Source: Curtobacterium sp. VKM Ac-1393
Lineage (GTDB): Bacteria > Actinomycetota > Actinomycetes > Actinomycetales > Microbacteriaceae
NCBI RefSeq assembly: GCF_015350995.1
Contig: NZ_JADKRW010000007.1
Coordinates: 62,001-126,000 of the forward strand
Length of the DNA: 64,000 nt
Direction: 5' to 3'
How positions within the stretch are numbered: the stretch's first letter is position 1; each line of letters starts with the position of its first letter. Both the position numbers and the translations under genes were made by a program. The notes beneath the pieces are model-generated. The model was not told the origin of the DNA, did not search any database, and was given only the letters and a program-made list of their open reading frames with translations. Of the stretch, positions 1 through 7,592 are shown piece after piece.

Positions 1-225
1 TAGCCGGGGCGGGCGGCTCCGCGTCGGTCCGCTCAGGCGGCCCGCGTCGCCCGTCGCCTCGCCCGGACCACGGCGACGGCGGCGAGTGCCGCGCCGCTCA
101 CAGCGACGACCGCCTGCCGAACGCGAGCCACGGGACCTCGATGAAGAGGGTCTCGAGCCTGGGCGTCCGGACGGGAGGCACGGTGCCAGCTGGCACCGCG
201 CCTCCCGTCGCTCAGGGGTGTCGGA
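1..225. other. Window edge without a confident gene
   Basis: No convincing coding region is visible here. A short minus-strand frame ending at 33 has an Ala/Arg-rich, possibly membrane-like tail (about 30 codons from a GTG near 131). It has no clear start signal and could be the end of something lying under the palindrome, so it is not called as a gene. The palindrome at 171-208 is listed separately. Confidence 0.4.
171..208. repeat. Palindromic repeat, family GGACGGGAGGC, copy 1 (inner type A)
   Basis: A 38-bp near-perfect palindrome: ACGGGAGGC, then CGGTGCCAGC, then the mirror arms, with one mismatch (180 against 199). It lies 17 bp downstream of the stop of the surface-protein gene, so it may act as a transcription terminator. 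The same outer arms recur at 20925, 27632, 49235 and 54465. Confidence 0.8.
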
Positions 226-1905
226 TCAGAGCCCGGCGCGGCGACGGCGCACCGCGCGCGCCCCGAGCATGCCGGCGCCGACCAGGACCAGGCCGAGCGC
301 CCACGGCAGGGCGCCGGTGGCCTCGGAGCCGGTGTAGGCGAGCTGCCCCGACGTGGGCGTCGCACCCGCGACGGACACGGTCGGGACCGTCGGGACGGTG
401 GGGCGGACGTCCACCGCGAACGAGGTGCTCTGCAGGCCGGTGCCGCCGACGGTCAGCGTGTGCGTCGAGGCATGCGGGAAGGTGACGCCGACGGCGCTCT
501 CGGCATCGAACTCGGTGTAGGGCGCGATCACGTCACTGGCGACGTCCGAGGTGACGATCGGCGTCCAGACCGGGTTGCCGCCCTCGTCGGCGAAGTCGAC
601 CGGGTTGCCGAAGCGGTCGACCAGGTTTCCGGACACGACGAGCGTCCCGCCCTGCGCGACCGTCGGACGGCCACCGTCCACGACGTCGAGACCGCCGAAG
701 GAGCCGTCCTCGTCGAGGGTGAGCTTCACGGTCAGGACGGTGCCGTCCGTGCCGATGATCCACATCGTCTTCTTCGGCGCGGCGACCGACTTCGCATCGA
801 GGGTGAAGACCTGCACGCCGAACGCGGCGGCCGGGTCGACGGTCAGTTCGACGTACTGCGTGACCGACTCGGTGCCGCTCGTGGCCGTGACCGCGAAGTC
901 GAAGTTCGACGCCAGGGTGGCGGTGCCGCGCAGCTCGCCGGTGGTCGCGTCGAAGGTCACGCCGTCGGGCAGCTGGAGCTCCGGACCGAAGTCCTCGCCC
1001 TCGTCGTCCGGCTGGAACCCGAACCCGATCGTCCAGCCCGAGCCGCCGGAGCTGCCCGCTGCGAGTGCCGCTGCCTGCGACTTCGTCATGACGACGTTGC
1101 CGTCGTCGTCGCCGTAGTACCAGGCGAGCGCGTAGGTCGGGGCGGGGGAGCCCTGCGCCCGGAACGTGTGCGAGAACGCCTTGCCCGCGGTGGCCTGCAG
1201 GGGGAGCGGGTCGCCGGCGTCCGTGCCCCGGGTGATCGGCTGGCCGGCGGCGTCGACGAACGCCGGGTCCTGCGCGATGGCGGCCGAGGTCGCGGTCACG
1301 GTCGCGGTCGTGCCGTCGGCCAGTGCGCCGGTGACCTGCACCGACAGCTGCAGGCCGGCCTGTGCGGCATCGACCGTGTACGAGCCGGTCGTCGCGAGCA
1401 CCGCGGTGGAACCTTCTTCGGTCCAGACGTACCGGAACGCACCGTCCTGGTCGAACCCGGTGGGGACGGCGGTGAGCACGGAGCCGACCTTCGTGTCGCC
1501 GGTGATGGTGACGGCGGGGTCGGCAGCCTGCGGCGCAGTCGGTGCGTCGGTCTGGGCGGGCGTCGGGGCCGTGGTGGTCGGAGCGGACGGCTCCGGGTCG
1601 TCAGCCGCGGGTGCGGTCGCGTCGGTCGCGTCGGTCTCGTCGGGTGCGTCGGCCCCGTCGGCCGGCGCGGTCTCGGCCGGGCTCGGTGCGGGGGCGCTCG
1701 CCGTCGAGTCCCCCTCGTCCGCGGTCGGCACCGGGGCCTCGGTCGCCGCGGGAGCGGACGTCGCGGTCGTGGTCGACGGGTCGGTCGCCGTGTCGGCGTG
1801 GGCGGCCGTCGCGGTGATGATGCCGAGGCCGGTCGTCAGTGCGACGAGGGCTGCGGTGGTGCCGACGGCGCAGGCGCGTCGGACGGTGGAGGCGCTGTGG
1901 CGCAC
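226..1905 (-). CDS. LAxTG sortase-anchored surface protein with Ig-like domains
   Basis: The 559-aa protein has a Sec signal peptide (charged start, hydrophobic 12-35, cleavage probably after AHA near 37). A long Ala/Thr/Pro-rich spacer (about 40-130) follows, then two or more Ig-like beta domains; a stretch near 235-355 (PDGVTFDATTGEL) resembles putative-Ig He_PIG repeats. The C-terminus is a sortase sorting signal: LAYTG at 522-526, a hydrophobic helix and RRRR. LAxTG is the class E sortase motif common in high-GC Gram-positives. A cell-wall-linked adhesin or matrix protein is inferred; no enzymatic motif is visible and no sortase gene is in the window. The start is GTG at 1905, with a TACGAT box further upstream. 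Confidence 0.85.
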   Translation of the reverse strand: MRHSASTVRRACAVGTTAALVALTTGLGIITATAAHADTATDPSTTTATSAPAATEAPVPTADEGDSTASAPAPSPAETAPADGADAPDETDATDATAPAADDPEPSAPTTTAPTPAQTDAPTAPQAADPAVTITGDTKVGSVLTAVPTGFDQDGAFRYVWTEEGSTAVLATTGSYTVDAAQAGLQLSVQVTGALADGTTATVTATSAAIAQDPAFVDAAGQPITRGTDAGDPLPLQATAGKAFSHTFRAQGSPAPTYALAWYYGDDDGNVVMTKSQAAALAAGSSGGSGWTIGFGFQPDDEGEDFGPELQLPDGVTFDATTGELRGTATLASNFDFAVTATSGTESVTQYVELTVDPAAAFGVQVFTLDAKSVAAPKKTMWIIGTDGTVLTVKLTLDEDGSFGGLDVVDGGRPTVAQGGTLVVSGNLVDRFGNPVDFADEGGNPVWTPIVTSDVASDVIAPYTEFDAESAVGVTFPHASTHTLTVGGTGLQSTSFAVDVRPTVPTVPTVSVAGATPTSGQLAYTGSEATGALPWALGLVLVGAGMLGARAVRRRRAGL

Positions 1906-1998
1906 GGGTCCGCCTGGATCGTGTCCGGTCGGGTGCCGGATCGTGTGGATCCGCCGAGAAAGCTCAGGCGTCCTCGGATCGTAGAGCCCGCGGTGGCC

Positions 1999-2604
1999 TC
2001 AGACCGCCGTGGAGTCCGAATCGTGACCATGACTGGGGGCGGTCGTCGCGCGGAACCCCCGGTCGAGGAAGGCGACGATCCACTCGAAGCTCGTGTCCAC
2101 GTCGGTGCGCATCTGGAACCCGCCGGACGTCTCGATCGTGGCGAAGCCGTGCAGGACGCTGCGCACCAACCGCAGCGCGTGGACCTCGTCGGCGGGATCG
2201 AGGCCGTAGCCGCGCAGTGCTGCCGCGAAGGACGCGAGGGTGCGGTCCATCGCGACGGCCAGCGGGTCCACCGGGCCGGCCGGCCGGATCCCGACCGTGG
2301 CCTCGTACCGACCGGGGTGCTCCTGCACGTACCGCCGGACGGTCTCAGCGGCTGCGTCGAGGGCGTCGCGCCCGGCCAGCCCCTGCATCGCATCGCGCAG
2401 GGCGTCGCCGAGCTCGTTCGCGGCGAGTATCGCGACCCGACGGACCAGGTCGGTCAGGCCGTCGACGTGCTTGTACAGCGACGGCGACTTCACGCCGAGC
2501 CGCTCCGCCACGACGCTCATGCTGAGCTGCGCGAGCCCGATCTCGTCGGCCAGCGCGGCCGCCGCGGTCGTGACGGCGGCGGGGTCGAGCCCTGCCCTAG
2601 CCAC
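1999..2604 (-). CDS. TetR-family repressor of the adjacent hydrolase
   Basis: The protein has 201 aa from the GTG at 2604, which overlaps the hydrolase stop by 8 bp (GTGGCTAG), so the two genes are translationally coupled. The open frame extends further upstream, but that part lies inside the hydrolase gene and is not TetR-like. The N-terminal HTH covers about residues 10-50 (MSVVAERLGVKSPSLYKHV, the usual TetR recognition helix pattern), followed by an all-helical ligand domain. The operon is preceded by two 15-bp palindromes that cover a strong promoter, so autorepression and control of the hydrolase are very likely. The ligand is unknown. Confidence 0.88.
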   Translation of the reverse strand: MARAGLDPAAVTTAAAALADEIGLAQLSMSVVAERLGVKSPSLYKHVDGLTDLVRRVAILAANELGDALRDAMQGLAGRDALDAAAETVRRYVQEHPGRYEATVGIRPAGPVDPLAVAMDRTLASFAAALRGYGLDPADEVHALRLVRSVLHGFATIETSGGFQMRTDVDTSFEWIVAFLDRGFRATTAPSHGHDSDSTAV

Positions 2605-3448
2605 GGTGGCCGCCGGCGGGGGCGAGGGTGCGGCCGAGGAACGGGAGCACGAGCGCCAGGACCTCGGCCGGGGTCTCGGTGTGCGGGTAGTGCCCGGCAC
2701 CGTCGATAACGGCGAGTTCGCCGAGCCCGTCCGGCAGGTCCGCGAGGACGCGTTCGCCCTCGGCGCGGGGGACTGCCCAGTCCGGGTCCGCACTGCCCTC
2801 GACCACCAGGACGGGGCAGCGCACGTCGGCCAGTCGGGCCCCGGCGTCGGCCGGTGAGGTCTTCGTCATCGCGCGCAGGGCGGCCATCCGTTCGGGCTTC
2901 CGGAGCGTCGACTCGATGCGGTCACGCTCGGCTGCCCAGTCGGCCGGCTTCGTCGGGACGGCGATGTCCAGGTACCCGAGCCAGCCGGGCAGGCTGCCGG
3001 CCACCAGGACCTTGGCGAGCTGGAACGTGCCGGCGCGGTGGCGCTTGTTCCCGAGCAGGCCGCCGAGGTCGAACGACTGCTTGCGCGTGAACGGCGCGAG
3101 TTCGACGATGCCGACGATGATGTCCGGGGCATCGGCGGCGGCGATGGTGGCCGCTCCACCGCTGATCGACTGCCCGATGACGACCGCGGGGCCGCCGAGG
3201 TGTCGGACGACGGCGACCAGGTCGCGGGCGATGTCGGCACGCTCGTACGAGGGCCACTCGGCGCTCGAGTCGCCGCAGCCGCGGATGTCGACGTTGGCGA
3301 CGCGGTACCCGGCGGCGACGAGCTCGGGGACCACGAACCGGTACGCGTGCCGGCTGTCGCCCATGCCGTGGGCCAGGACGACGAGCGGGCCGTCGCCGAT
3401 GACGTCGTAGGCGATGGTGCCCTCGTCGGTGTGCAGGTGTTCGAGCAT
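2597..3448 (-). CDS. Alpha/beta-fold hydrolase
   Basis: A 283-aa alpha/beta hydrolase. HGMGDS (27-32) forms the oxyanion-hole strand, GQSISGG places the nucleophile at Ser94, and GAGHYPH places the catalytic His at about 253; an acid precedes it in the VEGSADPDW loop. There is no signal peptide, so it is cytoplasmic. Family members are esterases, epoxide or haloalkane hydrolases, or haloperoxidase-like enzymes; the substrate cannot be read from the sequence. The ATG at 3448 has GGAGGC behind it. It is the first gene of a two-gene operon with the TetR gene, which suggests that a toxic or signalling small molecule both induces the operon and is its substrate. Confidence 0.85.
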   Translation of the reverse strand: MLEHLHTDEGTIAYDVIGDGPLVVLAHGMGDSRHAYRFVVPELVAAGYRVANVDIRGCGDSSAEWPSYERADIARDLVAVVRHLGGPAVVIGQSISGGAATIAAADAPDIIVGIVELAPFTRKQSFDLGGLLGNKRHRAGTFQLAKVLVAGSLPGWLGYLDIAVPTKPADWAAERDRIESTLRKPERMAALRAMTKTSPADAGARLADVRCPVLVVEGSADPDWAVPRAEGERVLADLPDGLGELAVIDGAGHYPHTETPAEVLALVLPFLGRTLAPAGGHRG

Positions 3449-3461
3449 GACTGCCTCCGTG

Positions 3462-3508
3462 GCTAAGTGTGTTAGCTACAAGCTAAGACGCTTAGCCAAC
3501 CCTGTCAA
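3462..3508 (-). promoter_or_regulatory. Promoter with two TetR operators
   Basis: On the minus strand: -35 TTGACA (3503-3508), a 17-bp spacer and -10 TAGCTT (3480-3485). Two palindromes overlap it: GCTAAGACGCTTAGC at 3482-3496, across the spacer and -10, and GCTAAGTGTGTTAGC at 3462-3476, across the expected start site. Their centres are 20 bp apart, two helical turns. The TAA stop of the upstream GH18-like gene (3492-3494) lies inside the first operator. Confidence 0.85.
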
Positions 3509-4544
3509 GCTCGAGTGTGTCGGACAGGTCCAGGGACCAGACGGCGACCCCGGTCAGGCCGAGCCGCTCGGCGAGTGCCACGCGCTCGCGCAGTGACCGC
3601 GCGTCGGACCACCACAGCACCTCGCCGCTGGGCAGGGTCGCGGTCCACTCACCCGCTGTCGCGTCCCAGGTCGGGGTGACGCCGGCCTTCCGGACGCGGC
3701 GGCGGGCGTCGTCGTCCGACAGCTGCCCCGCCGGGCGCGGGCCCTTCCAGTGGTAGCCGTACCCGGCGACGCCGAGGACGATCTGGTCGGCGGGCGCGAG
3801 GTGTGCGAGCGCCCTGGCCGACTTCGAGGCCCAGGCCAGCGCCCCCACCGGGCCCGGTGCGTCGGGTTCCCACGGGCCGTGCTGGTCGTACGCCATCAGG
3901 GTGAGGTGGTCCAGCGGTGCGGCCAGGGCACGGACGTCGTAGCCGAGGCGGGCGTACCCGGCCGGTGTCGTCGCGGCCGACAGGGCGATGTCGAGCCGGA
4001 CGTCGTCGCCGACCGCCGCTCGGAGCTCCCGCGCGAAGGCGGTCAGCCCGGAGGCATCGGCCGCGTCCAGCGCCTCGAGGTCGATCATGATCGAGTCCCA
4101 CCCGCCGGTCCGCACGTCTGCCGCGAGCGAGCGGACGACGTGCGCGCGGTTGGCGGGGGACCGGAGCATCCTCCGTGCGATCGGTTCGCTGAAGTCCCCG
4201 TCGGCGTAGTTGCTGACCAGGAGCTGCGCCGTGAGGCTGCGGGCGTGGGCGCGGTTCCGCTGCGTCTTGGCGTCCCGCGACGGCGTGGTGACGCGCGTGC
4301 CGGTCCGGCTCAGCAGCAGGCCGTCCACGCCGACGACGTCGAGGGCTGCGGCGTTCGTGTCGATCAGCGTCGGATCGGCGCCCTCCGGTTGGAAGCCGGT
4401 GACGTCGAACCCGGTCGGTGTGCTGGGCGTGGGCTGCGTCGCCTGCGGCGTGCCGTCCGTGGCCGAGCAGCCGGTCAGGACGAGCCCCGCGGTCAGCGCT
4501 GCGGAGACGGTGGCGAGGAGGACGGAACGCGGCCTGGTGATCAC
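3492..4544 (-). CDS. GH18-like glycoside hydrolase lipoprotein
   Basis: A 350-aa lipoprotein: the signal peptide ends in the lipobox LTGC, with the lipidated Cys at 26. The rest is a GH18 TIM barrel of the YaaH/SleL type. The catalytic strand reads WDSIMIDLEAL, with Asp155 and the acid Glu157; the first of the inner acids of DxxDxDxE is Met153, as some YaaH relatives also lack it. LMAYDQHG (about 225) and a C-terminal Trp (GVAVWSLD) are further GH18 marks. Such proteins cut N-acetylglucosamine bonds in peptidoglycan or chitin, so remodelling of the wall from the outer membrane face is inferred. There is no LysM domain. It is followed by the hydrolase operon, whose operator reaches into its stop codon. 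Confidence 0.8.
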   Translation of the reverse strand: MITRPRSVLLATVSAALTAGLVLTGCSATDGTPQATQPTPSTPTGFDVTGFQPEGADPTLIDTNAAALDVVGVDGLLLSRTGTRVTTPSRDAKTQRNRAHARSLTAQLLVSNYADGDFSEPIARRMLRSPANRAHVVRSLAADVRTGGWDSIMIDLEALDAADASGLTAFARELRAAVGDDVRLDIALSAATTPAGYARLGYDVRALAAPLDHLTLMAYDQHGPWEPDAPGPVGALAWASKSARALAHLAPADQIVLGVAGYGYHWKGPRPAGQLSDDDARRRVRKAGVTPTWDATAGEWTATLPSGEVLWWSDARSLRERVALAERLGLTGVAVWSLDLSDTLELDRVG

Positions 4545-4556
4545 GTCCCGAGTGTC

Positions 4557-6173
4557 TCAGGCTGGAGCAGCAGCCGCGTCCACCGGTGTGCTGAACCGGT
4601 CGACCAGGGCACGCTTCAGGACCTTGCCGCTCGGGCCGAGGGGGAGCGCCTCGACGACGTGCACGACCCGCGGGAACTTGTACGCGGCGATCTCGTCCGA
4701 CACGAAGTGGACGAGTTCGTCGGGGGTGGCGGTCGATCCGGCGCGGAGCACCACGGCGGCCTCGATCTCCTGCCCGTGCACCTCGTGCGGCACACCGAAC
4801 ACGGCCGCCATGGTCACGTCGGGGTGCGTCGCGAGCACTTCTTCCACCTGCCGCGGGTACACGTTGTAGCCGTTGCGGATGATCATGTCCTTCGTGCGGT
4901 CGACGATCGTCAGGTAGCCGTCGTCGTCCTTCGTGCCGAGGTCGCCGGTGCGGAACCAGCCGTCGACGATCGCCGACTCGGTGTCCTCCGGGCGGTCCAG
5001 GTACCCGTTCATCAGGTTGTGCCCGCGGATGACGAGCTCGCCGATCTCGCCGTGCGGCAGCAGCACGATCGTGTCGGGTGTGGCCGGGTCGGCGATCTCG
5101 ACGTCGACACCCCAGACCGGTGTGCCGATCGTGCCGGGCCGTGGCGCCGTGCCGACGTGGTTGAAGGTCGCGACCGGTGAGGTCTCGGTGAGGCCGTAGC
5201 CCTCGTGGATCGGCGCGTCGAAGACGGTCTGGAACCGCTCGAGCACGGCCAACGGCAGCGAGGCGCCGCCCGAGATCGCGTAGCGCAGCTGCGGTCGGGC
5301 GTCGCTGCGGGTCGCGGCGTCGAGCAGCGCCATGTACATCGTCGGCACGCCCATGAAGATCTCGCAGCCGTGTTCCACCATCGCTGCGAGGGCGGCGTCA
5401 CCGTCGAACTTCGGCAGCATCACGATCGTCGCTCCGGTGCGGAACCCGGTGTTCATGGTGCAGGTCTGGCCGAAGGTGTGGAACAGGGGGAGGGCTCCGA
5501 GCAGGACGTCGCCGCGGTGCATGTCGAACGTGCTCATCAGGTTCGTGTTGACCTGTTCGAGCAGCGCGAAGTGCGAGCCTTCAGCGCCCTTCGGCTTGCC
5601 GGTGGTGCCGCTCGTGTACAGGATCGTCGCGGTGTCGAACGGGTCGCGGGGCACGTAGGTGTCGAGCGGGGTGGCGGCAGCGGCCAGCGCTTCGAGGCGG
5701 TCGGGCTGCCCGTCGGCGTCGCTGGCTTCCGGGTCGGCCGGCGCGAGCACGGTCACGACGTCGACGCCGGCGAGGTCGGCGCCGGCCGCGCCCTCGGCCA
5801 GCAGCGGTGCGGCGCACACGAGCAACGTCGCGCCGCTGTCCTGCAGCAGGTACTCGATCTCGCGTCGCTTGAGGAGCGCGTGCACCGGTACGACGACCGC
5901 TCCGAGCGCCAGCGTGGCGTAGTAGACGCGGGCGAAGTCCTCGACGTTCGGCACCAGCATCGCGACACGGGAGCCCTCGGTGACGCCGCGGGCACGGAGC
6001 GCGCCGGCGTAGGCCAGGGTCTGCGCCCAGAGCTCGGAGTACGTGGTGCGACGGTCGCCGACGATGACGGCGACGTCGTCCGGGTACCGCGCGGCGGACT
6101 CGGCGAGGATCGCGGCGACCGAGGCCGTGGCCCGGGTCGGTCGGGCTGTGGCGGTGGGAGAGGTGCTGGTCAT
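4557..6173 (-). CDS. Long-chain fatty-acid--CoA ligase (AMP-forming)
   Basis: A 538-aa ANL-superfamily enzyme that activates a carboxylic acid as an acyl-AMP and then an acyl-CoA. It has the P-loop YTSGTTGKPKG (near 182), the adenine motif GYGLTETSP, the hinge YLTIVDRTKDMIIRNGYNVYP with the signature GWFRTGDLG before it, and the C-terminal catalytic Lys in GPSGKVLKR. Length and motifs fit FadD-type ligases. The ATG at 6173 has GGAG behind it; the longer open frame upstream overlaps the TetR gene and is rejected. It sits 56 bp behind a TetR gene in the same direction and has its own -10 inside a palindrome, so a FadR/FasR-like switch sensing acyl-CoA is plausible. Confidence 0.9.
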   Translation of the reverse strand: MTSTSPTATARPTRATASVAAILAESAARYPDDVAVIVGDRRTTYSELWAQTLAYAGALRARGVTEGSRVAMLVPNVEDFARVYYATLALGAVVVPVHALLKRREIEYLLQDSGATLLVCAAPLLAEGAAGADLAGVDVVTVLAPADPEASDADGQPDRLEALAAAATPLDTYVPRDPFDTATILYTSGTTGKPKGAEGSHFALLEQVNTNLMSTFDMHRGDVLLGALPLFHTFGQTCTMNTGFRTGATIVMLPKFDGDAALAAMVEHGCEIFMGVPTMYMALLDAATRSDARPQLRYAISGGASLPLAVLERFQTVFDAPIHEGYGLTETSPVATFNHVGTAPRPGTIGTPVWGVDVEIADPATPDTIVLLPHGEIGELVIRGHNLMNGYLDRPEDTESAIVDGWFRTGDLGTKDDDGYLTIVDRTKDMIIRNGYNVYPRQVEEVLATHPDVTMAAVFGVPHEVHGQEIEAAVVLRAGSTATPDELVHFVSDEIAAYKFPRVVHVVEALPLGPSGKVLKRALVDRFSTPVDAAAAPA

Positions 6174-6205
6174 GCCGGGCTCCGTCTTCGATGACGAGTG
6201 GTTCC

Positions 6206-6222
6206 CCGGATCATACTTCCGG
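6206..6222 (-). promoter_or_regulatory. Promoter -10 within a palindromic operator
   Basis: On the minus strand the palindrome CCGGA-N7-TCCGG contains a near-consensus -10, TATGAT (6210-6215), 36 bp upstream of the acyl-CoA ligase start. No good -35 is visible. It is a likely binding site of the TetR protein encoded just upstream, which would give the ligase a separate repressible promoter. Confidence 0.55.
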
Positions 6223-6229
6223 CTGCCGG

Positions 6230-6826
6230 TCAGAACGCCGTGCGGTCCTCGAAGACGGACATGATCATCGCGGCACCGAGGCGTGCGCTGCGAGCGGGCT
6301 TCGCCGATCCCTGCACCGCGGATTCGACGCGGGCACCCTCGACCAGCAGTGACAGCGTCTCGGCGATGTGCGCCGGCATGTCGGCGCGGGTGCAGAGCAG
6401 CGTGAGGTGGCTCTCGATGTCGCGGAAGTGCTCGGCTGCGAGTGCGGCGATGTCCGGGTCCTGGCGACCGAGCTCGGCGTGCCCGTTGATGAACGCGCAG
6501 CCGCGCCACCCCTCGTCGGCGAAGCACTCCTCCAGGTAGCTGAAGATGCCGAGGATCTCGTCGCGGGGGTCGGAGGACGTGGTGGCGATGTGGTCCAGGG
6601 CTCGTCGCCACGCGCCGTGCCAGCGTCGGAGCACCGCGACGACCAGGGCCTGCTTGTCCGGGTACGCGGCCGTCAGTTCGTCCACGCTCATTCCTGCGTG
6701 GGCGGCGATGTCCTCGAAGCGCACGGGGATCACGCCGTGCGCCGTGAACAGCTCGTCGGCGGCCTTGGATGCGGTTCGCTGCGCGGTCGTCTCGGCGGCC
6801 GGGGGCGTGAGTGTGAGGAGCGTCAT
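6230..6826 (-). CDS. TetR-family regulator (next to acyl-CoA ligase)
   Basis: A 198-aa TetR protein. The HTH lies at about 20-60: AADELFTAHGVIPVRFEDIAAHAG and then the recognition helix SVDELTAAYPDKQALV. The C-terminal domain has the FADEGWRGCAFING pattern seen in TetR relatives of the AcrR/TetR_C type. It is the first gene before the acyl-CoA ligase, with a 56-bp gap holding a palindrome that overlaps a -10 box, so it probably regulates the ligase. The ligand is unknown; an acyl-CoA is a guess from context. Confidence 0.85.
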   Translation of the reverse strand: MTLLTLTPPAAETTAQRTASKAADELFTAHGVIPVRFEDIAAHAGMSVDELTAAYPDKQALVVAVLRRWHGAWRRALDHIATTSSDPRDEILGIFSYLEECFADEGWRGCAFINGHAELGRQDPDIAALAAEHFRDIESHLTLLCTRADMPAHIAETLSLLVEGARVESAVQGSAKPARSARLGAAMIMSVFEDRTAF

Positions 6827-6874
6827 GAGGAAGTGGGGATCACCCTGTCGATCGGTTCGGACGGCATTCGGGGC

Positions 6875-7036
6875 TCAGGATGCGAAGAAGTCCGCGTAGC
6901 TCGGGTCAGCATGCCCCATGTGCGCGCTGAGGCGGGCCTGCACGATCTCATCGAGGTCGGCGGGCGGGGTCAAGCCGCGTCGTCGCCACTCGGAAGGGCT
7001 CTGACGGAGTTGCTCGAGGGTGCGCTGGTCACGCAT
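6875..7036 (-). CDS. 53-aa protein of a three-gene small-ORF operon
   Basis: Not recognised. The ATG at 7036 overlaps the stop of the 30-aa gene upstream by 8 bp (ATGCGTGA). The protein is charged and probably helical, with a central RRRGLTPPADLDEIV and an aromatic end (YADFFAS); it has no membrane segment. Support for being real: the chain of start-stop overlaps with two neighbours, good codon use and a compact amphipathic sequence. It could be a regulator or a binding partner of the 73-aa membrane protein encoded first. Confidence 0.6.
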   Translation of the reverse strand: MRDQRTLEQLRQSPSEWRRRGLTPPADLDEIVQARLSAHMGHADPSYADFFAS

Positions 7037-7121
7037 CACGGCGTTCCTGTTCTGCGAAGACGGCGGTCATGTCGATGGCCTGGGTACGGACGTCCTCGAA
7101 GGCGTCGCCGTCCCGGATCAC
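7029..7121 (-). CDS. 30-aa peptide, second gene of small-ORF operon
   Basis: Not recognised. The GTG at 7121 overlaps the stop of the 73-aa gene (GTGA), and its own stop overlaps the 53-aa gene by 8 bp. The 30 residues (VIRDGDAFEDVRTQ, then AIDMTAVFAEQERRDA) are acidic and look helical. It may be a true microprotein or a translation-coupling link; overlap on both sides favours translation. Confidence 0.5.
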   Translation of the reverse strand: MIRDGDAFEDVRTQAIDMTAVFAEQERRDA

Positions 7122-7339
7122 GCGGAGAGTCCGAGCACTGCGGCTGCGGAGGCGAGGACGCTCACCGAGACGATGCCGGTGGTGACCGCTGCGATCTGCA
7201 GGGTGCGCTGGCGCTGCGCGTCGCGGAGCTCGCTGAACGTGCCACGGTGGCGGTTCCGTCGGCTCTGTGCCGAGGCCGCTTCGAAGGCGTACTTGGGGGC
7301 GCTGATCGGGTGGACCGGAGCTGCGGTCACGGTGGTCAT
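7118..7339 (-). CDS. 73-aa single-pass membrane protein
   Basis: Not recognised. The ATG at 7339 has GAGGA 6 bp upstream. Residues 1-45 are basic and polar (KYAFEAASAQSRRNRHRG, then FSELRDAQRQRT); residues 46-73 form one hydrophobic helix (IAAVTTGIVSVSVLASAAAVLGL). This gives a membrane protein with its basic N-terminus inside. It leads the small-ORF operon and is divergent, across 253 bp, from an AraC-type regulator that may control it. No toxin family is recognised, but small membrane size and tight coupling make a stress or regulatory role possible. Confidence 0.6.
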   Translation of the reverse strand: MTTVTAAPVHPISAPKYAFEAASAQSRRNRHRGTFSELRDAQRQRTLQIAAVTTGIVSVSVLASAAAVLGLSA

Positions 7340-7592
7340 GTCGTCCTCGTGTTCTCCCGAGCAGCCCGTTGCCGCCGGATGACTCGACCGTACGAGCAGT
7401 GGCCGTCCGCTGTGGAGCCGGGGGGACGACTCGTCGGATCGCGGATGTCGGAGCGGCGGACGGTGCCGGATTGTGGACATCGGCCCGTGGGATCCGGCAT
7501 CCGGTAACCGTGTGGCGGCCGGGAGGTAGCGCTTCTCGGACAGCGGCGCGGACAACGACTCGTCCGTCGGACACACTGCTCACGGTGAACCG

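Noticed and set aside
171..208. Insertion sequence ends
   Set aside because: The palindromes have no transposase gene, no target duplications that I can see, and identical short length; they are short repeats, not IS ends.
33..365. 110-codon minus-strand frame at the window start
   Set aside because: It overlaps the surface-protein 3' end and the palindrome; only its last 30 codons look protein-like, which is not enough to call a gene.
460..2709. Long plus-strand frame across the surface-protein and TetR genes
   Set aside because: Arg/Gly-rich shadow with no start signal; the minus-strand genes have clear domains and signal sequences.
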